Counted from the first letter of the stretch, positions 1 to 6,298 are shown. The stretch is DNA of 6,298 bases from Nocardioidaceae bacterium (GCA_013698435.1 JACCVA010000166.1:1-6298), one strand, 5' to 3'. Program-made: numbers and translations. The notes: a model not told the origin generated them from the letters alone.

Positions 1-77
1 TCGACGGCGTCCGTAGCACCGAGTCGTTCGTCTACCTCAAGCTGCACAAGCAGACGTACTCCTGGGGAGTGCGGTGA
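1..77 (+). CDS. Lrp/AsnC-family transcriptional regulator, C-terminal end (partial)
   Basis: Only the last 24 codons are in the window; the gene begins upstream. The frame read from position 3 ends at TGA 75-77 and gives GVRSTESFVYLKLHKQTY followed by SWGVR. The 'pGVr-Ts-ta-v-L' pattern followed by a short basic/aromatic tail is how the C-terminal RAM (effector-binding, oligomerising) domain of many actinobacterial Lrp/AsnC regulators ends. These proteins bind DNA as dimers or octamers and respond to amino acids or related small molecules. The stop overlaps the start of the downstream oxidoreductase (GTGA at 74-77), so the two are probably translationally coupled, and the regulator may control an amine or amino-acid degradation operon that includes it. 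The assignment rests on a very short tail, so the family is likely but the ligand cannot be told. Confidence 0.65.
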   Translation, partial: DGVRSTESFVYLKLHKQTYSWGVR

Positions 78-1459
78 CCTACCGCGACATCTCGCTGTGG
101 CACGAAACGGCTGACGCGCTCGTCGCCGGGCCCGCCCTCGAGGGCTCGAACACGGTGGACGTCGTCATTGTCGGCGCCGGTCTGACGGGGCTGTGGACGG
201 CCTACTACCTAGCTCGACGCGACTCGACCCTCTCCATCGCCGTCGTAGAGAAGGACGTCGCTGGCTTCGGGGCATCAGGACGCAACGGTGGCTGGATGTC
301 GGCGCTGTTCCCGGCGTCCGCCGCCAAGCTCGCCGCCATGCCGGGGTCGTCGCGCGATGCTGCGCTCCGGCTCGAGAGTGCGATGCGGGCCAGCATCGGC
401 GAGGTCGAACGAGTGGTGCAGACCGAGGCCATCGACTGCGACTTCCATCGGGGTGGCACCCTAACGTTTGCCCGGACCGTGACCCAGCTCGAACGGGCAC
501 GCGCCCACGTCGAGGAAGCCCGTGCCTGGGGCCTGACCGACGCCGACCTCCGCCTGCTTGGCCCTGCCGAGACGGCTGAGCACGGGCGTGCATCGCGGGT
601 GCTGGGCTCGACGTACACACCGCACTGTGCCCGTGTGCACCCGGCGAGACTCGTCCGTGGTCTGGCTGCCGCTGTGAAGCGGCTCGGGGTCACCGTCTAC
701 GAGCAGAGTCCGGCGACGTTGGTGGAGCCCAGCCGGGTGACCACCGACCGTGGCGCAGTGCGCGCGTCGTACGTCGTCGTGGCGACCGAAGGCTTCTCCG
801 CCCTGATCCCCGGAGCCCGCGAGCGCCACCCCGTGGCTCCGGTCTACTCACTGATCGTGGCGACCGAGCCGCTGTCGGACGCCGTCCTCGCCGACGTGGG
901 ACTTGATGACTTCCCGACGTTCTCCGACTACCGTCACCTGATCATCTACGGCCAGCGCACCGCCGACAACCGGCTGGTCTTCGGCGGCCGCGGCGCGCCG
1001 TACCATCTCGGCTCAGCGGTGAAACCGGAGTTCGACCGGGAGCCGCGGGTCTTCGCCAACCTGCGCAAGACGCTCGTCGACCTGTTCCCCGCGGTGGCTG
1101 GTGCCCGCTTCACCCACTGCTGGGGAGGCCCTCTCGGCATCAGTCGCGACTGGATGGCGTCGGTCGGCCTGGACCGGCATACGCGCATCGGGTGGGCGGG
1201 CGGTTACGTCGGCGACGGGGTCACCACCACCAACCTCGCCGCTCGCACCCTCACCGACCTGATCACCGAAACCCCCTCGCAGCTGACCGACCTGCCCTGG
1301 GTCAACCACATCTCGCCCCGTTGGGAGCCCGAGCCGCTTCGGTGGCTGGGGATGAACGCGGGGCTGCGCGCCATGTCGTTGGCCGACCCCGAGGAGCGGG
1401 TCACAAAACGGCAGAGCGTCATCGCCAAGGCGATGGGTCCACTCCTCGGCGGCCACTGA
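74..1459 (+). CDS. FAD-dependent oxidoreductase, DAO / gamma-glutamylputrescine oxidase-like
   Basis: This 461-residue protein has the usual length and layout of D-amino-acid-oxidase-superfamily flavoenzymes of the PuuB / glycine-oxidase type. These oxidise an amine C-N bond using FAD and typically pass electrons to O2. The Rossmann dinucleotide motif is at residues 30-39 (VVIVGAGLTG, glycines 34, 36 and 39), followed by an acidic residue (E59) at the end of the second strand that usually binds the ribose. ASGRNGGW (67-74) is the conserved FAD-contacting loop of this subfamily. A second FAD-binding segment near the C-terminus, GGYVGDGVTTTN (376-387), closes the fold. The N-terminal YRDISLWHET is also typical of PuuB-like proteins. 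No signal peptide or membrane segment is seen, so it is probably cytoplasmic. The GTG start overlaps the stop of the upstream regulator; GGGGAG (64-69) is a ribosome binding site with short, 4-nt spacing. The substrate (gamma-glutamylputrescine, another polyamine derivative or an amino acid) cannot be decided from sequence alone. Confidence 0.85.
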   Translation: MTYRDISLWHETADALVAGPALEGSNTVDVVIVGAGLTGLWTAYYLARRDSTLSIAVVEKDVAGFGASGRNGGWMSALFPASAAKLAAMPGSSRDAALRLESAMRASIGEVERVVQTEAIDCDFHRGGTLTFARTVTQLERARAHVEEARAWGLTDADLRLLGPAETAEHGRASRVLGSTYTPHCARVHPARLVRGLAAAVKRLGVTVYEQSPATLVEPSRVTTDRGAVRASYVVVATEGFSALIPGARERHPVAPVYSLIVATEPLSDAVLADVGLDDFPTFSDYRHLIIYGQRTADNRLVFGGRGAPYHLGSAVKPEFDREPRVFANLRKTLVDLFPAVAGARFTHCWGGPLGISRDWMASVGLDRHTRIGWAGGYVGDGVTTTNLAARTLTDLITETPSQLTDLPWVNHISPRWEPEPLRWLGMNAGLRAMSLADPEERVTKRQSVIAKAMGPLLGGH

Positions 1460-1472
1460 CCGCCGGCCGCCT
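1447..1472. terminator. GC-rich inverted repeat at the convergent gene junction
   Basis: The 3' ends of the oxidoreductase and dhaM are only 12 bp apart. The junction holds a perfect 7-bp inverted repeat, GGCGGCC (1448-1454) with GGCCGCC (1465-1471), separated by 10 nt. An alternative 6-bp stem, CGGCGG (1447-1452) with CCGCCG (1460-1465), with a 7-nt loop, is also possible. Neither side has a T-run, so it is not a classical intrinsic terminator. It could act as a bidirectional GC-rich hairpin terminator or 3'-end stabiliser. In DNA this rich in G and C, such a repeat may also be chance. Confidence 0.35.
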
Positions 1473-3928
1473 CACGCCTGCGTCGCGAACGCCGTTCGCA
1501 GCAGCGACCGCACCTCGTCGGCGCTGGAGGCAGCCACGGCATCGGCAGCGACCCGGCGTACGTCCTGAAGATCGAGCTGACGCACCCGCTGCTTGACCAG
1601 CGCGACAGCGGGACCCACCGTGCTCAGCTCGCGTACGCCGAGACCAAGCAGCAGGGCTGCTCCGTCCAGATCACTGGCAAGGTCACCACAGACCGCGACC
1701 GCCGTTGTCGCGGCGACCTCGTCGCACACGGTCCGCACGAGCCGGAGGACGGCCGGGTCGAAGGCGTCGGCCAGCTGCGCCACGGCGGCGTTCCCTCGCT
1801 CAGCGGCCACGGTGTACTGGGTCAGGTCGTTGGTGCCGATGCTGACGAAGTCGAGCCCACGCGACAGGTCGGCCACCCTCAGGGCTGCCGCCGGCACTTC
1901 GATCATCACACCCACCTCGAGGCCGTCCGGCACCGCGCCGCCCGTCGCCGCGGCTGCCTCCTGGAGCCGCTCGAGTGCCCAGTCCACCTCCGCCCGGGTC
2001 GTCACCATCGGAAACATCACCCTGGCCGGTGACACCGCCGCCAGGCGACACACCGCCGTCAGCTGCTCGACCAGGAGATCGGGTCGGGTCCTGAACACGC
2101 GCAGTCCACGTTGACCGAGGAATGGGTTCGCTTCGACGCTCAACGGCAAGAACGCCAGTGGCTTGTCGCCGCCCACGTCCCACGTCCGGATCGTCATCGG
2201 TCGGCCGCCGAGCGCCTCGGACAAGGCAAGGAAGCTGTCCAGCTGCTCATCGGCCCCAGGGGCCGCACGCAGCTCGCCGAACAGCACCTCCGTGCGGACC
2301 AGCCCCGATCCCTCCGCCCCGTGGGAGACAGCTGCTAGCGCTTCACGCACCGACCCGACGTTGGCGACGACGTGCACGCTGGTCCCGTCGCGTGTCACTG
2401 CGGAGCTGGTTGCGACTGTCATGGCTTCGTCGCGTAGTCGCTGACGTCTGACCGCCAGTGCCCTGAACTGTGCGGTCTCCTCGTCGTCGGGGTTGACGAC
2501 CAGCCGGCGTGCGGCGGCGTCGAAGGCGACCACGTCACGGTTGCGCACCCGTGCCCCGGCCTCACCTGCATCGGTGTAGATGGCCAGGCCACGTGACTTG
2601 GCGACGATCACGCCATGGCCGGTCGCGCCGCCGGCGAGAGTCACTACACCTGCCACCTCGGTCGGGTCGATCGCCGCCGCCGTCCCGGCATCGATCTCGG
2701 GCAGGACCAGCACCACCGGCGGACCGGCGTCGCGGCCGACGGATGTCTCGTCCTGGCGTCCAGTCAATGCCAGCAGCAACCGGCGCTCGACGCTTCGGAC
2801 GTCCTGCGCCCGGGCGCGCTGGTAGCTGTCGGCCAGAGACTCGAACTCACCGGCCAGCGGCCCGAGCACGTCCGACCATGCCCCTGGAGCGGATGCGCCC
2901 GAGCTGATGGCCGTCGCTACTGGCTCGAGGACTTCCGGGTCGTCGAGCAGCGCCAGGTGTGCGTCGAAGATGCTCGCCTCGTCGGGCCCCACCTCGGCCT
3001 CGGTCCGACCGCGAACAGCAACGAGGGTCTCGCGCACCTGACTGAGCGCCGTGCCGGACCGCCCCAGCTCAACCTCCGGCTGCCCCGGCTCATAGCCCCC
3101 GACGTCGACATCGGTCGCCAGGCACCTGGCCGGCCCAACGGCAACATCCAGCCCCGACCCCGCCGCCATCGGCGGCTGTGTGCCGCTCGCGACCGGCTGG
3201 GCCGTGTCACCGATGCCGTCATCGGCGAACTGACGCAGCGCCGCGAGGGCCGCGTCCGCCTCACGTCCCGTGACCTGGGCCAGCAAGGTGCTTCCCTGTC
3301 GAGCATCCAAAGTCGCGACGCGGCTGAGACTTCGGGCGTCGATGGGGCCTCGGCCGGTGTCGAGGTTCGTCAGGTGAACGCGGACGTCGTACGACCGCAC
3401 AAGCGCCACGAGCTTTGCCGCCGGCCTGGCGTGAAGCCCATGCTCGTTGTGGACCATCAGCTTCACATGAGGCGTGTCAGCATCAGGGGTGAGGCCGGGC
3501 GACGACGCGGCCGGGGGCTCGTCGGCGAGGTGCGCCTGCTTGGCAGCGAGTCCCTGCCGTGCCTCGGCAACGACGGTGTCCATGTCGGCCCCGGTGGCCG
3601 CCGTCACCACTGCTGCCACAAGTCCTTCGACCAGCGGGGCACTGCTGACCGTGACACGAGATGCCACCTCGGGAGCCAAGAACTCCAGTGCCATCTCGGC
3701 GCTGAGGACCGCGCTGCCCAGATCGAGCAGCAGCAAGATCCCGTCGGGGCTGTCTACCTCTGAGATGGCCTCCGCCACGGCCGAGGCGTCGGTGCCGAAC
3801 GAGGTCTCATCGAGGCCCGCGGCAACCTTGATCAGCGGACGCGACGTCTCGTCGACCATCTCGCTGGCGAGCCCGACAGCGGCGTCACCAAGCGCACGGC
3901 TGTGCGACACAACGACGATCGATATCAC
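1472..3928 (-). CDS. dhaM: Multidomain PTS phosphoryl carrier DhaM: EIIA(Man)-like, HPr and full-length Enzyme I
   Basis: This 818-residue protein should take phosphate from PEP and pass it to the ADP bound on DhaL, powering dihydroxyacetone phosphorylation in the cytoplasm. Residues 1-130 are the DhaM EIIA(Man)-type domain, with the phosphorylatable His9 in VVVSHSRALGD, the same position as in E. coli DhaM. An Ala/Pro-rich linker (about 131-154) leads to HPr (155-240), with His166 in HGLHARPA. After a second linker, Enzyme I runs from about 261 to the end: swivel-domain His438 in GGATGHGVIVA, then PEP-barrel motifs LVRTEVLFGE (543-552), NPFLGQRGLRVF (601-612), GTNDLTQY (698-705) and Cys747 in VCGDLASD. 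E. coli DhaM is about 470 residues and lacks the PEP-binding barrel, so this form is unusually complete. I chose the GTG at 3928 (preceded by GGGGG, 4 nt away). The frame stays open to an ATG at 4123, but the extra 65 residues are Arg/Pro-rich, overlap dhaL and precede a normal domain N-terminus. It is the last gene of the dha cluster. Confidence 0.93.
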   Translation of the reverse strand: MISIVVVSHSRALGDAAVGLASEMVDETSRPLIKVAAGLDETSFGTDASAVAEAISEVDSPDGILLLLDLGSAVLSAEMALEFLAPEVASRVTVSSAPLVEGLVAAVVTAATGADMDTVVAEARQGLAAKQAHLADEPPAASSPGLTPDADTPHVKLMVHNEHGLHARPAAKLVALVRSYDVRVHLTNLDTGRGPIDARSLSRVATLDARQGSTLLAQVTGREADAALAALRQFADDGIGDTAQPVASGTQPPMAAGSGLDVAVGPARCLATDVDVGGYEPGQPEVELGRSGTALSQVRETLVAVRGRTEAEVGPDEASIFDAHLALLDDPEVLEPVATAISSGASAPGAWSDVLGPLAGEFESLADSYQRARAQDVRSVERRLLLALTGRQDETSVGRDAGPPVVLVLPEIDAGTAAAIDPTEVAGVVTLAGGATGHGVIVAKSRGLAIYTDAGEAGARVRNRDVVAFDAAARRLVVNPDDEETAQFRALAVRRQRLRDEAMTVATSSAVTRDGTSVHVVANVGSVREALAAVSHGAEGSGLVRTEVLFGELRAAPGADEQLDSFLALSEALGGRPMTIRTWDVGGDKPLAFLPLSVEANPFLGQRGLRVFRTRPDLLVEQLTAVCRLAAVSPARVMFPMVTTRAEVDWALERLQEAAAATGGAVPDGLEVGVMIEVPAAALRVADLSRGLDFVSIGTNDLTQYTVAAERGNAAVAQLADAFDPAVLRLVRTVCDEVAATTAVAVCGDLASDLDGAALLLGLGVRELSTVGPAVALVKQRVRQLDLQDVRRVAADAVAASSADEVRSLLRTAFATQA

Positions 3929-3947
3929 GTGGCCCCCAGGGGATCGG

Positions 3948-4574
3948 CTACCCGAGCGAAGCGGCGGCCGACTCCAGCAGCAAGGTGGTGCTGGTGGCAC
4001 CAGGGTCCTGGTGACCGGCGCTGCGCTCACCCAGGTAGCTCGCGCGACCCTTGCGGGCCACCATCGGCGTCGTCTCGTCGCGCCCTCTGGCGGCGGCTGC
4101 CGCGGCGGCCGCGAGCGCTGCACCGAGGTCGCCGTCGGCTCCCGCGTCGTCGTACGCCGTCAGGGCAGGCGCCCAGGCGTCGTAGAGCGTCTTGTCCCCC
4201 AGCTCGGCCTTGCCTCGCGCGACCATGCCCTCGACCCCGGCCCGCAGGGCTGCCCCGAAGTCCGCCGCGTCGATCTCGGTGGTGTCGGCGAGTGCAGTCC
4301 CGGCACGGAGGAAGAACGTGCCGTAGAGAGGTCCACTCGCCCCGCCGACAGAGCTGACCAACGTCATGCCGACCTTCTTCAGCAGCGCGTCCGCAGTCTC
4401 GAACTCGCTGTCGTCGAGCATGGTGGTGACTGCCTGCATTCCCCGCTTCATGTTCGTGCCGTGGTCGGCGTCGCCGATGGCGGCGTCGAGCTGTGTCAGC
4501 TCGGCGGCGTGCTCGGAGATCGAGTCAGCGAAGGCGCGCAACCAGCCGGTGAGGCCGCGGACGTCGACTGCCAC
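3948..4574 (-). CDS. dhaL: Dihydroxyacetone kinase ADP-binding subunit DhaL
   Basis: The 208-residue product matches the usual size (about 210) of DhaL. This subunit holds a nucleotide that is rephosphorylated by DhaM and donates its phosphate to dihydroxyacetone on DhaK. With the GTG at 4574 as start, the Mg2+-chelating aspartates in LDAAIGDADHGTNM fall at residues 30, 35 and 37, the numbers known for the Citrobacter/E. coli proteins. Further family motifs are GGASGPLYGTF (77-87), KTLYDAWAPA (128-137) and GRASYLGERSAGHQDPGATS (176-195). An Ala-rich helix lies at about 152-163. An upstream ATG at 4622 would add 16 residues and overlap dhaK; it is disfavoured because a GGGGGG ribosome binding site (4582-4587) lies 7 nt before the GTG. 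The start is 2 nt after the dhaK stop, so translation is probably coupled. The next gene, dhaM, begins 19 bp after the stop. No membrane segment or signal peptide is seen. Confidence 0.95.
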   Translation of the reverse strand: MAVDVRGLTGWLRAFADSISEHAAELTQLDAAIGDADHGTNMKRGMQAVTTMLDDSEFETADALLKKVGMTLVSSVGGASGPLYGTFFLRAGTALADTTEIDAADFGAALRAGVEGMVARGKAELGDKTLYDAWAPALTAYDDAGADGDLGAALAAAAAAAARGRDETTPMVARKGRASYLGERSAGHQDPGATSTTLLLESAAASLG

Positions 4575-4576
4575 TC

Positions 4577-5581
4577 TCAGACCCCCCAGCGCAGGCCGGG
4601 AGTGTTGACCGGCGCGTCCCACAACCGCACCAGCTCGTCGTCAGCCTTGAGCAGCGTGACGGAGCAACCGGCCATCTCGAGCGACGTGATGTAGCTACCG
4701 ACCAGTGACCGGGCGACTGTGACGCCGGCCTTCTCGAGGAGCTGCGACACCTCGTGAAACATGATGTAGAGCTCGATCAGCGGTGTGCCACCCATGCCGT
4801 TGACGAACGCGATGACGGAGTCGCCTTGCCCATAGGGAAGGTCCTGAAGTACCGGGTCGACCAGGAGCGCCGCCACATCCTTGGCGGGGGCAACCGGCAG
4901 CCGCTGCCGACCGGGCTCACCGTGGATCCCGACGCCGAGCTCCATGTCGGTTTCGGAAAGGTCGAACGTCGGCTTACCGGCCGACGGGACGGTGCACGAC
5001 GTGAGCGCCATGCCCATGCTGCGGCCGTGGTCGTTGACGCGGCGGGCGAGGTCGGCCACCTCCGCCAGGGGGCGGCCCTCCTCGGCGGCGGCGCCGACGA
5101 TCTTCTCGAGCAGCACAGTGACGCCTACCCCGCGTCGGCCTGCGGTGTAGAGGCTGTCCTGGACGGCGACGTCGTCGTCGGTGACGACGGAGAGCACCTC
5201 GGTACCAGCGTCGGCGGCGGCCATCTCGGCTGCCATCTCGAAGTTCATCACGTCGCCGGTGTAGTTCTTCACGATGTGCAGCACACCCGCTCCGCCGTCG
5301 ACCCCCTTGGTGGCGGCCATCATCTGATCGGGCACCGGGGAGGTGAACACCTCGCCGGCACAGGCGGCGTCGAGCATGCCGAGGCCCACGAACCCACCGT
5401 GCATCGGCTCGTGCCCGGAGCCGCCACCGGAGATCAGTCCGACCTTCCCCTGCACGGGCGCGTCCGCGCGATAGACGATGCGGTTCTCATGGTCAACCCG
5501 CACGCGGTCACGATGAGCGGCCTCGATACCGAGGAGGGCTTCTTTGACGACGTCGGCGGGGTCATTGATCAGCTTCTTCAT
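4577..5581 (-). CDS. dhaK: Dihydroxyacetone kinase substrate-binding subunit DhaK
   Basis: This 334-residue protein is the subunit that binds dihydroxyacetone covalently and presents it to DhaL for phosphorylation to dihydroxyacetone phosphate. MKKLINDPADVVKEALLG is the classic family N-terminus. Key residues are visible. SGGGSGHEPMHGGFVG (51-66) contains His58, the counterpart of E. coli His56. KNYTGDVMNF (105-114) contains Asp110, the counterpart of Asp109. GVGIHGEPG (217-225) contains His220, the histidine that forms the hemiaminal with the substrate (His218 in E. coli). The protein stops after the K domain rather than continuing into a fused L domain, as the single-chain ATP-dependent kinases of about 550 residues do. 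That, with separate dhaL and dhaM downstream, marks the PTS-dependent type. The ATG at 5581 is well supported by the family N-terminus, although its ribosome binding site (GAG, 8 nt upstream) is weak and may be paired in a hairpin. No regulator such as DhaR or DhaS is present in the window. Confidence 0.96.
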   Translation of the reverse strand: MKKLINDPADVVKEALLGIEAAHRDRVRVDHENRIVYRADAPVQGKVGLISGGGSGHEPMHGGFVGLGMLDAACAGEVFTSPVPDQMMAATKGVDGGAGVLHIVKNYTGDVMNFEMAAEMAAADAGTEVLSVVTDDDVAVQDSLYTAGRRGVGVTVLLEKIVGAAAEEGRPLAEVADLARRVNDHGRSMGMALTSCTVPSAGKPTFDLSETDMELGVGIHGEPGRQRLPVAPAKDVAALLVDPVLQDLPYGQGDSVIAFVNGMGGTPLIELYIMFHEVSQLLEKAGVTVARSLVGSYITSLEMAGCSVTLLKADDELVRLWDAPVNTPGLRWGV

Positions 5582-5589
5582 GCAGTCAT

Positions 5590-5625
5590 CTCAGCAGGTC
5601 GTGGCCGCGACGACAATGAGCTGAG
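5590..5625 (-). promoter_or_regulatory. Nested inverted repeat in the prpE-dhaK gap, covering the dhaK ribosome binding site
   Basis: Nearly the whole 45-bp gap can fold. The outer arms CTCAGC (5590-5595) and GCTGAG (5620-5625) are perfect complements. Inside them, GTCGT (5598-5602) and ACGAC (5610-5614) form a second stem around a 7-nt loop. On the transcript the 5' arm starts one nucleotide after the prpE stop codon. The 3' arm ends in GAG, 8 nt before the dhaK ATG, the only plausible Shine-Dalgarno in this gap. There is no U-run, so termination is unlikely. A structure that hides the dhaK start until a ribosome finishing prpE opens it, or a stabiliser between cistrons, fits better. The pairing is seen; the role is inferred. 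Confidence 0.4.
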
Positions 5626-5626
5626 C

Positions 5627-6298
5627 CTATGAGTTACGCAACCTAGGCGTGATCGTCTCCAGGACACCCGCGTCCTCGATGGTCGAGGGCACCGCCGGGT
5701 GCTCGCCGTCGGCGATCTGGCGCATCGTCTTGCGCAGGATCTTTCCGGACCGTGTCTTCGGCAACGCCGGTACGACGCGGACGTCGCGGAAGGCGGCAAC
5801 CGGGCCGATCTCGTCCCGGACCGACGCCACCAGCTCGGCGGACAGCTCGTCCTCGTCGACGTCGCGACCCGCCTTGAGCACGACGAACCCGCGCGGCAGC
5901 TGACCCTTGAGCGGGTCGGCCGCGCCGATCACCGCACACTCGGCGACGTCCGGATGCTGCGCCAGCACCGCTTCGATCGAACCGGTCGACAGGCGGTGCC
6001 CCGCGACGTTGATGACGTCGTCGGTCCGACCCATCACGAAGACATAGCCGTCGTCGTCGACGTATCCTCCGTCTCCGCTGAGGTAGTAGCCGTCGAACGT
6101 CTCGAGGTACGACGCCACATAGCGATCGTCGTCTCGCCACAGCGTCGGCAGAGTGCCTGGCGGGAGCGGCAGCCGGAGGCAGATCGCGCCCTCCTGGCCG
6201 GGCGGCACCTGCTCGCCGCGCTCGTCGAGCACCTGGACGTCGTAGCCGGGCACCGGCACCGATGGAGAGCCGGCCTTGATCGACATCGGCTCGAGACC
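5627..6298 (-). CDS. prpE: Propionyl-CoA synthetase-like acyl-CoA ligase, C-terminal part (partial)
   Basis: The last 223 residues of an AMP-forming acyl-CoA synthetase are present. The frame runs open off the right edge, so the ATG at 6284-6286 is internal, and the window begins at GLEPMSIKAGSPS. The family activates a short carboxylate with ATP to an acyl-adenylate and then transfers it to CoA. Visible motifs are GYYLSGDGGYVDDDGYVF, then MGRTDDVINVAGHRLSTG (the A8 hinge leading into the mobile C-terminal domain), then PKTRSGKILR with the catalytic lysine at 5741-5743, the residue that protein acetyltransferases commonly modify. The stretch GSPSVPVPGYDVQVLDERG and the PSTIEDAGVLETI tail resemble propionyl-CoA synthetase (PrpE) more than acetyl-CoA synthetase (Acs), but the N-terminal domain that sets acyl specificity is outside the window. 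It ends with TAG 45 bp before dhaK on the same strand, so readthrough into the dha genes is likely. Specificity for propionate is probable, not proven. Confidence 0.82.
   Translation of the reverse strand, partial: GLEPMSIKAGSPSVPVPGYDVQVLDERGEQVPPGQEGAICLRLPLPPGTLPTLWRDDDRYVASYLETFDGYYLSGDGGYVDDDGYVFVMGRTDDVINVAGHRLSTGSIEAVLAQHPDVAECAVIGAADPLKGQLPRGFVVLKAGRDVDEDELSAELVASVRDEIGPVAAFRDVRVVPALPKTRSGKILRKTMRQIADGEHPAVPSTIEDAGVLETITPRLRNS

Noticed and set aside
1460..1471. Possible small gene or promoter between the convergent genes
   Set aside because: The gap is only 12 bp and can hold neither; only a hairpin overlapping both gene ends is visible.
2615..3763. A 382-codon open frame on the + strand, antisense to dhaM
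   Set aside because: It lies wholly inside the well-supported dhaM frame, its product is Arg/Gly/His-rich without family motifs, and long antisense frames are expected in DNA with strongly G/C third positions.
4081..4130. GCG/GCC-rich tract in dhaL as a possible microsatellite
   Set aside because: It encodes an Ala-rich helix in a variable part of DhaL with mixed Ala codons and no exact repeat unit.
3474..4694. A 406-codon open frame on the + strand across the ends of dhaM, dhaL and dhaK
   Set aside because: It runs antisense to three recognised genes and their junctions, is low-complexity (Ser/Ala/Thr then Arg/Gly), and shows no recognisable domain.
5161..5192. Inverted GTCGTC/GACGAC repeat as a possible operator
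   Set aside because: It encodes the VVTDDDVAV stretch of DhaK; runs of Asp and Val codons (GAC, GTC) automatically create such repeats.
4754..5632. A 292-codon open frame on the + strand, antisense to dhaK
   Set aside because: It is the mirror of dhaK; its His/Asp/Val/Gly-rich composition is what antisense reading of DhaK codons gives, and it has no convincing ribosome binding site or family match.
6284..6286. ATG as the true start of the acyl-CoA ligase
   Set aside because: The frame stays open to the window edge and the visible protein starts in the middle of the conserved adenylation fold, so the real start lies beyond the window.

Overview
The window comes from a high-GC bacterium. GTG starts, strong G/C bias at third codon positions and closely packed genes suggest an actinobacterium, possibly Propionibacteriales or Nocardioides-like. 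That placement is an impression from protein style, not a measured result.

Two convergent gene groups meet near position 1465. On the + strand (1-1459) lies the last part of an Lrp/AsnC-family regulator. Its stop overlaps the GTG start of a complete FAD-dependent oxidoreductase of the DAO / gamma-glutamylputrescine oxidase-like family. This looks like the end of an amine or amino-acid catabolic operon. On the - strand (6298 down to 1472) four genes run in one direction: the 3' part of a propionyl-CoA synthetase-like acyl-CoA ligase (prpE), then dhaK, dhaL and a long dhaM. Gaps are 45, 2 and 19 bp, so they are probably cotranscribed. No stretch over 100 bp lacks a gene, and no tRNA, rRNA, mobile element or CRISPR array was seen.

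DhaK, DhaL and DhaM together make a PEP-dependent dihydroxyacetone kinase. DhaK holds dihydroxyacetone covalently on a histidine, DhaL carries the ADP/ATP that donates phosphate, and DhaM recharges DhaL. The notable gene is dhaM. Instead of the short E. coli form, which ends in a truncated Enzyme I-like domain, it encodes an EIIA(Man)-like domain, HPr and an apparently full-length Enzyme I in one 818-residue chain. All three phosphorylatable histidines, the PEP-site motifs and the catalytic cysteine are present. The polypeptide could therefore carry phosphate from PEP to DhaL without separate general PTS proteins.

Two further points stand out. The longest reading frames overstate the N-termini of dhaL and dhaM; family alignment points to internal GTG starts, and the active-site residues then fall at E. 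coli/Citrobacter positions. The 45-bp prpE-dhaK gap can fold into a nested hairpin whose 3' arm contains the only plausible dhaK ribosome binding site, which could couple dhaK translation to prpE.
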